Source: Candidatus Nitrosocosmicus agrestis
GTDB lineage: Archaea; Thermoproteota; Nitrososphaeria; Nitrososphaerales; Nitrososphaeraceae
Assembly: GCF_008389435.1 (NCBI RefSeq)
Contig: NZ_VUYS01000024.1
Coordinates: forward strand, 1 to 53,076
Length of the DNA: 53,076 nt
Direction of reading: 5' to 3'
Part shown: positions 38,339 through 47,476 of the stretch, piece after piece
Layout: every line of letters starts with the position of its first letter
Position numbering within the stretch: position 1 is the stretch's first letter
Made by a program: the position numbers and the translations under genes
Notes under the pieces: model-generated
Seen by the model: the letters and a program-made list of their open reading frames with translations, nothing else
Database searches by the model: none
Told to the model about the DNA's origin: nothing

Positions 38339-38626
38339 TTAATTACTTTGAATACTAGTAATACCAGCGATCCCAAGTAATAATAAGAAAGATCCTATGA
38401 AAGCTTTAGCATAAATAAAAGTCATATTTGACTCATAGGATTGAAAATCATGATAAACACTGATCCATAGAATCGAACAAGTTAATATTAATGCCACTGC
38501 AATGAACAACTTAAGTCCTCTTCCTGATGTATTTGAATAATTATTTCCGTAATGGTGTTTTTCGGGTCCGATGTCCATTGCTTGCTCAATATGTAATTCA
38601 AGTTTATAAATAATATCGAATTTCAC
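38339..38626 (-). CDS. Small two-span membrane protein
   Basis: 95 residues with a cytoplasmic-looking N-terminus (HHYGNNYSNTSGRG) and two spans (LFIAVALILTCSILWISVY and AFIGSFLLLLGIAGI). No family recognised. Convergent with the ABM gene. Confidence 0.5.
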   Translation of the reverse strand: MKFDIIYKLELHIEQAMDIGPEKHHYGNNYSNTSGRGLKLFIAVALILTCSILWISVYHDFQSYESNMTFIYAKAFIGSFLLLLGIAGITSIQSN

Positions 38627-38720
38627 AAAACATCGGATACATCAACTTACTACTCAATAATAAATACAACGAAAACACTTTCAGAAAAACATTTAGATCG
38701 AACATTATATTACAAGTTCT

Positions 38721-39056
38721 GTGAAATTAACTTACATAACACCAATTCTGGGATTAATATTATCTATATCTTTTATCCCTCATGTATATGCACAAACTAA
38801 TTTTACAAAACTATTCGAAAGTGATGCGTATAGGAATATATGTACCGGATTAAGTGTGAAATTTTGTTATTCTCCTCTTACTATAGTGTATGAATCAAAT
38901 AACTCTATTATCGCTGGTGTATTAGAAGGAGGATTATCTCTTATCGGTGACGAATTAGATTTACTCAATAAGGCAGGTTATAAAGTACATAATTTTGTTC
39001 CTGATGTAGGAGATAGCGCATTGCATTATGAACAATGGGTATATCTTACAAAGTAA
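38721..39056 (+). CDS. Small exported protein (context paralogue of 40966)
   Basis: 111 residues from a GTG start: signal peptide MKLTYITPILGLILSISFIP ending VYAQ, then a domain with two cysteines (NICTGLSVKFCYSPL). The bases around the start (TAGATC, then AAATTAACTTACAT) match those at 40966, so the genes share promoter and signal-peptide ancestry although the mature parts differ. Each is followed by a GC-rich hairpin of similar flank. Confidence 0.6.
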   Translation: MKLTYITPILGLILSISFIPHVYAQTNFTKLFESDAYRNICTGLSVKFCYSPLTIVYESNNSIIAGVLEGGLSLIGDELDLLNKAGYKVHNFVPDVGDSALHYEQWVYLTK

Positions 39057-39096
39057 GAAACTAATGTGTGCCTCTTCGTGGTCTCGCTAAACTGCT

Positions 39097-39117
39097 AGCG
39101 CCTGCGAAGCAGGCGCT
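39097..39117. repeat. GC-rich 9-bp hairpin after the exported gene
   Basis: AGCGCCTGC-GAA-GCAGGCGCT is perfect with a three-base loop and lies 40 bases after the stop at 39056. The flank (CTCTTCG before, GGCGCTCACTC after) resembles that of the hairpin at 41349. Could be a terminator or a REP-like element. Confidence 0.6.
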
Positions 39118-39528
39118 CACTCTCCTTATTTTGTCATCAAGACCGGGTTTAAAATTAGAATCGTTTCATGTTTATCTTTCTTGTACCTTTTACACTATTC
39201 TAATCATAAGAGATCTGTTTATAGACTTTAGTTTCAGCAATGATAATTGGATGGTAACTCCAGCCATGTAAATTTTGTCCATATTGTATCCACGCTAGAC
39301 TTTCTTTGTCTCGAGAGAATACTGTCATTATCTTTATCTCCGACATTGTGTGTGATTCGTCATGATTAATGATAAAGATGATGCGATTCCAAAAATGAAA
39401 CTGATTATGTCTTTTAATATAGGTAATGGATTTACTTTATAGGTTTCAAATAACTGTCTTTTTTATACACGATTATTTTATAATCTAATTCTACAACACC
39501 TAAATTTTAACCAGGTATTATTTCTTTA
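39118..39528. other. Intergenic region
   Basis: About 410 bases; a 67-codon frame at 39068-39271 overlaps the hairpin and is not convincing. The end holds the promoter of the collagen-like gene. Confidence 0.4.
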
Positions 39529-40125
39529 ATGAATAATCCGATTGTGTTATCGACAATGACAATAGCAATATTTTCTATGATGTTATTTACACCTATTGAT
39601 CATAATGTTTGGTCGCTAGACTTGAATTTTGGAGGCCAAAATGGATTAAGCTTTAAAATGGATGAAATACCTTCAATCGGTTCGCAAGGTCCGCAGGGAG
39701 CAAGGGGTCCCCCTGGTCCACAGGGTCCACCCGGTGCTACTGGTGAACCCGGTCCTGTGGGTCCTCAAGGAGAGAAAGGTGAAACTGGCCCAGCAGGTCC
39801 TATGGGACCCGCAGGTCCGCAAGGCCCTCCAGGACCTGCAGGAGGAGGAATCCAAACCGGCACACTGATTGTCAAGGTAGATGTTCATTATCCAGCTGCC
39901 AATGAAATTAATGCATCTGATGTTCGTATTGTTGTTAATGGAAATAATCCGTTACCCTCAGAATTTCAGGGTTCTGAAACAGGAACAAATGTGACCATAG
40001 AAGAAGGTGATTATTCAGTTACACCCATTCCACCTCAAGGAACGGGCGAACAAACATCAGAGTTTCAATGTCAGGGCACAATGTTTAGCGGTCAAACTAA
40101 GCAGTGTACTGTGTTGATCTTCTAA
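39529..40125 (+). CDS. Collagen-like exported protein
   Basis: 198 residues. Signal/anchor region ([18 protein letters not shown]), then 17 to 18 Gly-X-Y triplets (about residues 52-106; [20 protein letters not shown] is the start), rich in Pro, followed by a beta-rich C-terminal domain of about 90 residues with two cysteines (FQCQG, KQCTV). Collagen-type repeats form triple helices and the C domain probably trimerises or binds partners. Likely a surface filament or adhesin. A decayed relative lies at 6957-7324. Confidence 0.8.
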   Translation: MNNPIVLSTMTIAIFSMMLFTPIDHNVWSLDLNFGGQNGLSFKMDEIPSIGSQGPQGARGPPGPQGPPGATGEPGPVGPQGEKGETGPAGPMGPAGPQGPPGPAGGGIQTGTLIVKVDVHYPAANEINASDVRIVVNGNNPLPSEFQGSETGTNVTIEEGDYSVTPIPPQGTGEQTSEFQCQGTMFSGQTKQCTVLIF

Positions 40126-40479
40126 AGATGGCAGTTAGATACCGACGAAATTTAATAAACAATTTCCATCATTGTTTATTCTTTGTGTAGCTCTTCCGTC
40201 AAATCTTGTAATATTGGTCATATTCTACAAAGGATTCTTTTCTCATCATCATTTCACCTTTACCTTTGTGTCTCCAATAGCCTCTTGAAATTCCTTTTTC
40301 CGATCAGAGTTTGAAAAATAAGCATTAACTTTTACTATGTTCATTCTGTCGCTTCGTTCACAAGTATCTTTGTTATCTCTATTGACAGACGTGTGTAGTA
40401 AATGTAATCGCTTCTTTCCTTGTATGTTCTAGCGTTTATGGATTGGTGATGGAAGTATAGTGTTGTTCCTATACTTATT
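40126..40479. other. Intergenic region
   Basis: About 350 bases without a supported gene or structure. Confidence 0.45.
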
Positions 40480-40686
40480 ATGAGTAGTATATTCAATTAT
40501 ATACAATCTTTATTATGGAGTTCGAATTTAAAAGGGGATATATTATTTTGCGGTAACTTTTGTAACTCAGGTTTACTGGCTAAATTAGTTGCAACGAATA
40601 AACACTCTAAACTCAAAGATGATTATACTATTCTCTTGCAGAAAATTAGATATAACTTCATAAATGTAACTTACCTAAAGGAATAA
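40480..40686 (+). CDS. Small hypothetical protein
   Basis: 68 residues: SIFNYIQSLLWSSNLKGDIL, then FCGNFCNSGLLAKLVATNKH and a YNFINVTYL end. The composition looks protein-like, not random, and no signal or membrane segment is present. Family unknown; a sensor-like or roadblock-like alpha/beta fold would fit but is a guess. Confidence 0.4.
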   Translation: MSSIFNYIQSLLWSSNLKGDILFCGNFCNSGLLAKLVATNKHSKLKDDYTILLQKIRYNFINVTYLKE

Positions 40687-40965
40687 TCTGATCAATATGT
40701 TACAGTGAAATATCTAAAGGATAATTAAGTTGGATAAGATAGATCTGCTAAATGTGGGGAGGGAATATCATATGTTATTTGCCCTAAATTCTATTTAGGA
40801 ACTAAAATATTTGATTACAGTTTGCGTCACTTCATACCGCGTCAATTATAGTTGCTTATGAGAATCTTCAAACCTGAATCATCTCCATGTTTCTATCAAT
40901 AATTACAATTCGAACAGTAAAATCTTTCAGGAAAGCATATAGATCTAATGTGATATAATAAATCC

Positions 40966-41331
40966 ATGAAATTAATTTACATGATAGTGTTACTAATTAT
41001 GTTTTCACCACTATATCAAAATGTATTGGCCATAGAATTTGTGTCACCCGAAGATGATTTATCTGAGCTTGCTGAAACTTCATTGGATACAGAATTATCG
41101 AGATGTTATCTTTATACATATACGTTAGAAGCAGATAAAGAAACATTACAAGAGTGTTTTGACAATATAATGAAGTATTCACAGATAGTATGTAATGGAC
41201 CAGAAGGTCTTGAAGCAGATAAATGTCAAGTCGCAGAAAAGTATGTAAGATATCTGTATTCTCAAATGCATCCAGAAGTCTGTAATACGGATCCTTCACG
41301 TTGTACACCACCACCTCGACCAGTACTATAA
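40966..41331 (+). CDS. Small exported Cys-containing protein
   Basis: 121 residues with ATG start: signal peptide MKLIYMIVLLIMFSPLYQNV ending LAIE, then an acidic domain with six cysteines (RCYLYTY, ECFDN, VCNGPEG, KCQVAE, VCNTDPSRC), probably disulfide-bonded outside the cell. Shares start-region DNA with 38721 and is also followed by a GC-rich hairpin. Unknown function. Confidence 0.6.
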   Translation: MKLIYMIVLLIMFSPLYQNVLAIEFVSPEDDLSELAETSLDTELSRCYLYTYTLEADKETLQECFDNIMKYSQIVCNGPEGLEADKCQVAEKYVRYLYSQMHPEVCNTDPSRCTPPPRPVL

Positions 41332-41348
41332 CAACTAGCGTACTCTTC

Positions 41349-41372
41349 GCGCCCGCTCTGTAGAGCGGGCGC
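41349..41372. repeat. GC-rich 11-bp hairpin after the exported gene
   Basis: GCGCCCGCTCT-gt-AGAGCGGGCGC, perfect 11-bp arms, 18 bases after the stop at 41331. Same flank type as 39097 (CTCTTCG before, GGCGCTC-CTC after). With 39097 it forms a pair of like elements each trailing an exported gene. Confidence 0.6.
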
Positions 41373-41406
41373 TCCCTCCTCTCGCTGATTAAACCTGAGT
41401 AAAAAC

Positions 41407-41628
41407 TTAGTATCGTTTTATAATAATTTCTCGTACCTTCCTTCCCTTTTGAAAGCCTCTGAAAGATCGTGTTCTAAGCTTGTAGTTACAACAAGGACAA
41501 TAAACACTTTCATCCCATTTTATGAATATCTCACACACACTACATCTTTTCTGGCCTTCTTTGTATCTAAATGGAACATCTGATTTCCTTTTTGCTTTAT
41601 ACCTTACACAAATTCCATTACAAGTCAT
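41407..41628 (-). CDS. Zinc-ribbon protein
   Basis: 73 residues. An N-terminal Cys pair (MTCNGIC), a conserved KRCSVCEIFIKWDESVYCPC and CNYKLRTR, and a basic tail (FQKGRKVREIIIKRY). Two CxxC knuckles forming a zinc ribbon are clear. This short form is common in thaumarchaea. It may bind nucleic acid or be a transcription accessory factor. Confidence 0.75.
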   Translation of the reverse strand: MTCNGICVRYKAKRKSDVPFRYKEGQKRCSVCEIFIKWDESVYCPCCNYKLRTRSFRGFQKGRKVREIIIKRY

Positions 41629-41804
41629 AATAATTAAAACGTCTAAGATGATTCTACAATGGCCATAAATACGTAATTAATTTTGGGCTTTTTATCTATC
41701 AGCATATACATGAGTCGATCTCGAATAAACAACAAACTAAATCTCATTTCTGAGAGTATATTCATATGGTTATATTCAGTGATAGTGTATATATTAATAG
41801 GTAA

Positions 41805-43007
41805 GTGTTGGCTACATGGACAGTCAAATCCCTATCCGAGAAGAATGGATATGATTTTAAGATCTATGGACCGAAAGAAAAACCCATAACAGATATTGCT
41901 CCTCTTAACAAAGCTACTAGAAAAGATTTATCGTTTTGCTCTTCTGAGGTAGCCGATAATAAAACCTTAGAATCCATATCAAAATCGAAAGCAGGTGCAA
42001 TTCTTTGCAATAACAAAATAAGAAAATCTCTGACCAACACAAGATTAATGGAATTAACGAATCGAATAAAAGACAATCATTATGATGAGAAAACGATTGT
42101 GTTTGTGGATAATCCCAGATTAGTATTCATAAAAATTGCCAAGACAATAAAACCAGAAAACAAAATACAAAAAGTAATATCAAAACATGCGGTAATTTCA
42201 GATTCAGCTAGAATTGGAAAAGACTGTTACATAGGCGACTTTGTTGTAATAGGCGATGGCTGTACCATAGGCGACAACAGTATAATACAGTCTAGAACAA
42301 CCTTACAAAACTGTCAAATAGGAAATAACTGTACGGTTCAATCGGGTACTGTAATAGGTGAAGAAGGATTTGCTTTTGAGAGGAAAAAAGTTACATTTGA
42401 ACTTGAAAAGTTTCCTCATTATGGTTTGGTTATAATAAAAGACAATGTACAAATTTCTGCCAATTGCTCTATCGCCCGTGGCTCAATTTCTGACACTGTG
42501 ATTGAAAAAGGAACCAAAATAGATTCCTTATGTCATATAGCACATAATATTCATATTGGCAGAAACACCCAAGTTACTGCAGGCACAGTAATTGGTGGAA
42601 GTACTACCATAGGCAATAACTGCTGGCTTGGCCTTAACTGTACTATAAAGAACAAGATAACGGTTGGAAATAAAGTAATAGTAGGTTCTGGAAGTTCTGT
42701 TATACATGACATAAGTGATGAAGATATTGTTGCAGGCAATCCAGCTAAATCTATAAAAAACAAATTAAACTTGGGAAACTACAAGTTGTTTTTGATGGCC
42801 GGACAGACAAAAGCCCGACTAAACACAAACGAGAAACAAACAGAGCCTTTAGAATCACAACATCTAGAAGGTAGTAAAAAGAAAAGAAACCAAAAACCAA
42901 AGCGCAAAATATATGATTATTCAAAATCTAATAATGGTTACAAGATCAAGCGAAAAATGCTTGCATTTTTGTATATTGTTGGAAGCGTGCTTCTTTATAG
43001 TGTTTAG
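41805..43007 (+). CDS. LpxD-like hexapeptide-repeat acyltransferase
   Basis: 400 residues. The N-terminal part (about 35-95: DIAPLNKATRKDLSFCSSEV, GAILCN) resembles the uridine-binding LpxD domain; then a left-handed beta helix of hexapeptide repeats (about 120-320: ARIGKDCYIGDFVVIGDG, HIAHNIHIGRNTQVTAGTVI) as in acyl-ACP-dependent N-acyltransferases. A Lys-rich linker and a C-terminal membrane span (MLAFLYIVGSVLLYSV) are unusual for LpxD. Archaea lack lipid A, so another amino sugar is the probable substrate. GTG start is weak; an internal start cannot be excluded. Confidence 0.7.
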   Translation: MLATWTVKSLSEKNGYDFKIYGPKEKPITDIAPLNKATRKDLSFCSSEVADNKTLESISKSKAGAILCNNKIRKSLTNTRLMELTNRIKDNHYDEKTIVFVDNPRLVFIKIAKTIKPENKIQKVISKHAVISDSARIGKDCYIGDFVVIGDGCTIGDNSIIQSRTTLQNCQIGNNCTVQSGTVIGEEGFAFERKKVTFELEKFPHYGLVIIKDNVQISANCSIARGSISDTVIEKGTKIDSLCHIAHNIHIGRNTQVTAGTVIGGSTTIGNNCWLGLNCTIKNKITVGNKVIVGSGSSVIHDISDEDIVAGNPAKSIKNKLNLGNYKLFLMAGQTKARLNTNEKQTEPLESQHLEGSKKKRNQKPKRKIYDYSKSNNGYKIKRKMLAFLYIVGSVLLYSV

Positions 43008-43040
43008 AAATCCTACACGGGATAGATATATTAAAACAAA

Positions 43041-43586
43041 ATGAACACTCAGAGTATGTTATATGGTATAACCGCCAATTTCCGGGATTTTCAAATATCG
43101 CTGTTATCTCTAGCATTATTATCTATCTCTTTGACCTTGGGTGAAAATATGGCTATGGCACAACAACAACTACCTCAACAGCAGCAACCTCAAACTGCAA
43201 ATTCTCCAGTAAACTCCATGTGCCAGCTTATTCAGGATAATAGGTTCATTGCGGGCCTTACAGGACTAGATCAAGCAGTAAATATATGTAATAACTTAAA
43301 CACGATTGGTGCCAATCAAGCATTATCTGAATTATGTTCAATTGTAGGAGGGTTTAACATCATTAATGTAGAAAACTTTTGTAACTTACAGAACTCAAAT
43401 CAAGACCAACAACTACAACAACAGCAGCCTCAAAATTCAAACAACAACAACAATCAGATTCCAGAAGCCAACCAAAGTACTAGTATTCAGGATAACGTTC
43501 CCTCTCAAAGTCAGCAAGAACAATCAGGCTCTATAATAGACAGATTGTTAAACATGCTGTTTGGTTTCCTTAATTTTGGTAGTTAA
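43041..43586 (+). CDS. Exported Gln/Asn-rich protein
   Basis: 181 residues: signal-like segment (ISLLSLALLSISLTLGENMA) ending MAQQQ, a first Q-rich run (QLPQQQQPQ), a short Cys-containing domain (NICNNLNTIG, LCSIVGGFN, NFCNLQ), a second Q/N-rich run, and a C-terminal amphipathic helix (IIDRLLNMLFGFLNF). Four cysteines in the domain suggest disulfides. Follows the acyltransferase in the same direction by 34 bases and may be co-transcribed. Unknown function. Confidence 0.6.
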   Translation: MNTQSMLYGITANFRDFQISLLSLALLSISLTLGENMAMAQQQLPQQQQPQTANSPVNSMCQLIQDNRFIAGLTGLDQAVNICNNLNTIGANQALSELCSIVGGFNIINVENFCNLQNSNQDQQLQQQQPQNSNNNNNQIPEANQSTSIQDNVPSQSQQEQSGSIIDRLLNMLFGFLNFGS

Positions 43587-43636
43587 ATTAATAAAAATAC
43601 TATGGAATTGTGATCAAATTATGTAAGGACGGCTAA

Positions 43637-43903
43637 TCAATCAAAGTCAAACAGATCGCCTAAAAAGCCTCTTTTCTTGTGCTTTCTTCTACGGTAATAA
43701 TCATCATCGTCATCATGATAATCCCGTCCGGAATGGTACTTTGTATAGTGTTCATCTTCGTATCTATCCTGAATCTTAGTCATCTTTTCCAGTTCTCCTC
43801 GGTCTAACCACACACCTTTACAACTTGGACACTGATCTATTTCTACTCCCATTCTGTTGCTAATTCGCATTGGAGAGGAGCAATTAGGACAAATTAAGGA
43901 CAT
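43637..43903 (-). CDS. zf-TFIIB-type zinc-ribbon protein
   Basis: 88 residues. N-terminal MSLICPNCSSPM and QCPSCKGVWLDRGELEKM give the CPxC...CPxCxGxWLDxGEL signature of the zf-TFIIB family (small zinc-finger proteins, not the transcription factor itself). It then has an acidic-aromatic stretch (DDDDDYYRRRKHKKRG) and a GFLGDLFDFD tail. The role is unknown. Confidence 0.8.
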   Translation of the reverse strand: MSLICPNCSSPMRISNRMGVEIDQCPSCKGVWLDRGELEKMTKIQDRYEDEHYTKYHSGRDYHDDDDDYYRRRKHKKRGFLGDLFDFD

Positions 43904-44077
43904 TGTTGTATCTTATACTTTATGCTATTTAAATTCCGTATAAAGAAGAGGATATGCGAAAGGATTATCTGTATATTTCAAGACAAGTAATGCGAATTAG
44001 TAATTGATTAGCATTTATAAAAATGAATACAGGAACTTGCAAATTCTTCCATATTATACTCGGACAATTAGGTATCA
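43904..44077. other. Intergenic region
   Basis: Short promoter region of the zinc-ribbon gene; nothing else seen. Confidence 0.35.
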
Positions 44078-44167
44078 CCTTCATCAACTCCTCCAACACC
44101 GGCCTTATCCCTTTTTTGTAATAATTTCATTTATGTCCGGCTTGTAGTAATGGTTGACATATTCTAT
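44078..44167 (-). pseudogene. Relic of type-A integrase C-terminus
   Basis: The minus strand reads VNHYYKPDINEIITKKG, then after a frame change IRPVLEELMK, the same ending as the integrases at 13825 (VNHYYRPDIKEIITKKIRPV) and 46302. Only the last 30 residues, including the Tyr nucleophile context, remain. It marks a further lost element-A-type integrase in inverted orientation. Confidence 0.65.
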
Positions 44168-44308
44168 ATTAATTGGCCTTATTGTATCTTTAAATCTTCT
44201 TGTCACCATGTTTTAATGTGATACTCTCACAGAGATAGCATCTAACAGCATTTAGCCGCCTTTTTCAATATTAGAATATATTCAAGCATGTTATTTAAGT
44301 TACAGAAT

Positions 44309-44572
44309 ATGAATAAACTAATTTCAATAATTTCTGTAATCTTTAGTCTAGGATTTGCCGCGATGGCACATCTTATTGAATTGATCACACAAGATGTTTA
44401 TGCAATGTTTCATGGCTAGAGTTTTTCTACAGATATAGTATTTGTAGCCTCTTCCTCGAGTCAGTCAAACTCTAAAATTATAAAGCAAGATAACCTCACC
44501 ACCTCGAAAACACATAAAGATAACCCCACTCAAATTCAAAATCAATCACCAACAACAATTCAGACCAAGTAA
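44309..44572 (+). pseudogene. Small exported protein interrupted by in-frame TAG
   Basis: Codons 1-36 encode a signal-like peptide (MNKLISIISVIFSLGFAAMA), then TAG (44417-44419), and the same frame continues for 50 codons of Ser/Thr/Gln/Asn-rich sequence (SFSTDIVFVASSSSQSNSKI, NPTQIQNQSPTTIQTK) ending TAA. The continuity of the frame with exported-protein composition on both sides supports a single gene with a nonsense mutation; read-through cannot be judged. Confidence 0.5.
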
Positions 44573-44775
44573 TATCATTTTTACTCTTTTTGAACTAATG
44601 AGTAAATACTGTTGAATGTTTCTGAAATTGAGACTTATTTCAAAGCAATTTCTCATCATCCGTCAATTAATCTATCTGCCTTGAGCTTATTTGTGAGTAA
44701 TTTGTAGTTATTAAAAGTAGACACAATGTGTTATACGAAAATTACTTCATGCAACAACAAACTAGAGGGTGATTT

Positions 44776-45564
44776 TCATTCTTTTGTTGCTATTGTTATC
44801 AGGTAACCTAACCTTACTGCATTATCAACTATGTATGGCTCTACGGCCGTAAGGTATTCCTTCCTAAGTAATTCTATCTTTTCATTGTTATCGCTCTTTC
44901 GGAATGCTTCAATAAGTTGGACCATAGATCCTGATTTTGTTGACATTTCCTGCCAATAGTGATTTGGACTAAGAATTGGAAAATTCATTGTATCTCTCTC
45001 AAAGTATAACTCTTTTACACCAGTCAAAAGCTCTTTTACTCTATCTGGATTACCCCACTCAACGGGAGAAGAAGTCGGTGTAGTTGGCGCGTATTTTGAT
45101 ACAACGGAAAACATTCTTCCCATCGCAAGGTCTGGTGACCACGTTGTAAATCCTATACGCCCGCCCTTTTTGAGAACCCTAAGCATTTCCTTTGCGGTCT
45201 TCTCTTGGTTTGGAGCAAACATATGACCAAAGGTAGAAAGAACTACGTCAAATATTTCATCCTCAAATGGAAGGTTTTCGGCGTTTCCTTCTTCCCATAC
45301 AATGTCGTTAAATCCTGCAATAGATTCTTCTTCCTTTGCCAAAGATAAAAGCTCCGGAGTAATGTCTATTCCGGTTACCTTTGCCCCAATTCTTCGGGCT
45401 GTTATAGCGGTGTTACCAAATCCACAAGCTACGTCTAAAACAGAATCTGTTGGGTCGACTTTGACAAGTCTTGTCAATTTGGCAGAAACAGGAGGAACTG
45501 TTCTACCAAGACTTTTATAATCACCTAATGCCCAAACTCCTTTACTTTGATTAGTAGTACTCAA
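44776..45564 (-). CDS. UbiE-like class I SAM-dependent methyltransferase
   Basis: 262 residues. Motif I VLDVACGFGN (about 43-52), acidic end of strand 2 (VTGIDITPELL), NAENLPFEDEIFDVVLSTFG and LRVLKKGGRIGFTTW are all typical of UbiE/arsenite-type class I methyltransferases that act on small molecules. Substrate unknown. Isolated gene on the minus strand of the composite right half of element B. Confidence 0.85.
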   Translation of the reverse strand: MSTTNQSKGVWALGDYKSLGRTVPPVSAKLTRLVKVDPTDSVLDVACGFGNTAITARRIGAKVTGIDITPELLSLAKEEESIAGFNDIVWEEGNAENLPFEDEIFDVVLSTFGHMFAPNQEKTAKEMLRVLKKGGRIGFTTWSPDLAMGRMFSVVSKYAPTTPTSSPVEWGNPDRVKELLTGVKELYFERDTMNFPILSPNHYWQEMSTKSGSMVQLIEAFRKSDNNEKIELLRKEYLTAVEPYIVDNAVRLGYLITIATKE

Positions 45565-46301
45565 TTACAATCGATAGAGTCTATTTACCAATTATACTTT
45601 AAGTTTAGTTTAATAACGCCTGATTGTTAATTCTCTGAATTTCTTTCCTTTTGGCACCCACTAAAGCGCCTTGTTCTTCGACCATAGATGTAGGTCTCCA
45701 CATAGGTCAAACATTTTATTGGTATAAGACTGTATTGACTTCTAATTAAATTACCCATGAGAAGAGATGTGTGGTACTACTTCTCACAGGTAAGAGAGGT
45801 TACACGAAATACCTTAAATAGAAAGCATTGGCCGAGAATTTAAGCTTTAATGGAATTAAGTTACACGTTTTATAATGTAAATAACTATAGAAAAGGGAAG
45901 TTATGATACACCGACATGTGTGTGGATTTTAATTGACCGAGAATCTGGTGCCCAGAAGTGTTTGCTCCTACACATTTTAATCTAGAGAAACATTGAAAAG
46001 AAACTAATCCGGGTAGTATGCCATATTAGTAAAGCATATCAGAGTCTAAGAGTTATCTGGTGTCGTGTGACTGTTAGTTTTCGCCTCTGTTGCAGCGCCT
46101 GACGATTGTATTATTATTAATCAGATATACTATTTGAGTCAATCCTATTCTTTTTATAGGAATTAGAATAAAGGTTTGCATTTAGGCGGTAACTTTAGAA
46201 CTTGCTAGTAGCCGTATAGGAAATAATTGAACCTTGCAGAAAACGATGTTCGTTATTCATACTTATTAACAAAATTTGATAATAGTTGCTAGTCAAATCA
46301 G
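45565..46301. other. Intergenic region in the integrase graveyard
   Basis: About 740 bases between the methyltransferase and the integrase relic at 46302. No gene supported; only a short TGAGAAG/CTTCTCA inverted pair near 45759 was seen. Confidence 0.45.
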
Positions 46302-46500
46302 TTACTGCATTAACTCACCCAATACCGGTCGTATCCTTTTTGTTATTATTTGATTGATATCGGGTCTGTAATAGTGATTCACAAATACTGAACTACTAAT
46401 CCTTCCCTGAAGTAAATCGATTATTTCGGGCTCAATTCCTTTGTTGCAGAAGAAGGTAATAAAGACCTTGTGACAATAATACATGTTCGGTTTACATGAC
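46302..46500 (-). pseudogene. Relic of type-A integrase C-terminus
   Basis: The 60-codon frame reads YYCHKVFITFFCNKGIEPEI, then IDLLQGRISSSVFVNHYYRP and IITKRIRPVLGELM. It is very close to the C-terminal 60 residues of the integrase at 13825, but the catalytic Arg in YGRKIF is His (YCHKVF), and the upstream catalytic region is missing. Dead fragment in inverted orientation, downstream on its own strand of the inverted tRNA 5' half at 47742-47806. Confidence 0.75.
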
Positions 46501-46587
46501 TATTTTATAATCCTCAATTTATCTGTAAATTTCTATTAATTTGATAATCTCTTTGAAAGGATTAAGTTATATTATTTATCCTTATAA

Positions 46588-47452
46588 TTAAGTTCTTGTT
46601 AACAGGTCATTTAGTTTATCCAACTTGTCCGCAACTCGATTATAAATTGTTTCGAGTTGCGGGCGATAGTAGTGCCTGACAAAGATGGAATTAGGTATTC
46701 GTCCTTGTAAAAGATCTATTAATTCTGGTTCAACCCCCTCATTCCTCAAGAAAGTAGCAAATATCTTGCGGCAATAAGACATATTGCATTTCTTATTATT
46801 CCTCTGAAATGCAAGTCTGATTTTAGAGTAGTTTAAATCTTCATATTTAGATTCCTTTACCAAATTCATTATGTGCTTATTCATTATTGAGATGAATGCC
46901 TTCTTAGTTCTTCTGATAAAGATTGACGGAAATCTAAAGTGTTCCAGTCTTCTGCCGTCTTTAGAGAGGTAATCCCTAGAAGAGGAGGATAATAAATTAA
47001 AGGACTCGACAGCTTCTGTTGGTCTTAGGCCTGTCAAAGTATTGAATATTAAGACATTGGCAAATCTAGGGAACTGTTTAACTGATTGTCTTACCCAGTC
47101 TATCATACTATTAATATCGTTATTTTCATCGTTTATTTTACGAAAACTATTCAGCGAATCGGTATTTGACCATTTTAATTGATAATTATTTCTCACTTGT
47201 TGCCATTTCTCATATTGACCTTGATACTTTGATAATAACGATAGTGCTCTCATAACATGACCCCGTTTTTGAATAGACATCTTTGCTAATTCAGAGAAGT
47301 TCCATGTTTGTAATAAGCTATGATACTTCTTAGCATATACCATACGATTTCTAACAGTGGCTTTTTCAAGCTTTAGGCTTGATTCCAAATATTCTTGAAA
47401 ACCCTCCAAGGACGGGATTTGAACGTTCCCTCTCAAGGCGACGATCCCGGGT
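46588..47452 (-). CDS. int: Element B integrase, C-terminal catalytic part
   Basis: From the core the protein runs NVQIPSLEGFQEYLESSLKL and on to the catalytic blocks TGLRPTEAVE, FIRRTKKAF, YCRKIFATFL and SIFVRHYYRPQ, i.e. an intact tyrosine recombinase. About 279 residues follow the core; joined in frame to the zinc-ribbon part at 24898-25167 they give about 365 aa. In the present chromosome the upstream 69 codons of this open frame (47428-47634) are att and neighbouring sequence in the wrong frame for the zinc ribbon next to it. Confidence 0.8.
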
Positions 47453-47476
47453 TCAAATCCCGGCCGGAGCATCCTT
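47428..47476 (+). repeat. attR of element B (tRNA-Glu 3' half)
   Basis: Identical over 49 bases to 24910-24958. It carries anticodon-loop end, T-arm and acceptor 3' strand without a 5' half, so it cannot make a tRNA. Confidence 0.9.

Larger units (their letters stand above)
24910..47428 (+). mobile_element. Integrated element B (zinc-ribbon integrase, tRNA-Glu 3'-half target)
   Basis: About 22.5 kb between the 49-bp direct repeats. Left end: intact tRNA plus zinc-ribbon integrase N. Right end: integrase C plus the tRNA 3' half. Contains a divergent MCM helicase as probable replication protein and many exported or membrane genes. The part from about 33.7 kb onward looks chromosome-like, and it also encloses type-A integrase relics, so the interval may include captured or composite DNA rather than a single clean element. 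Confidence 0.7.

Noticed and set aside
44309-44572. Pyrrolysine-containing protein
   Set aside because: A TAG in a low-complexity exported gene without any Pyl machinery in view is better explained as a nonsense mutation.
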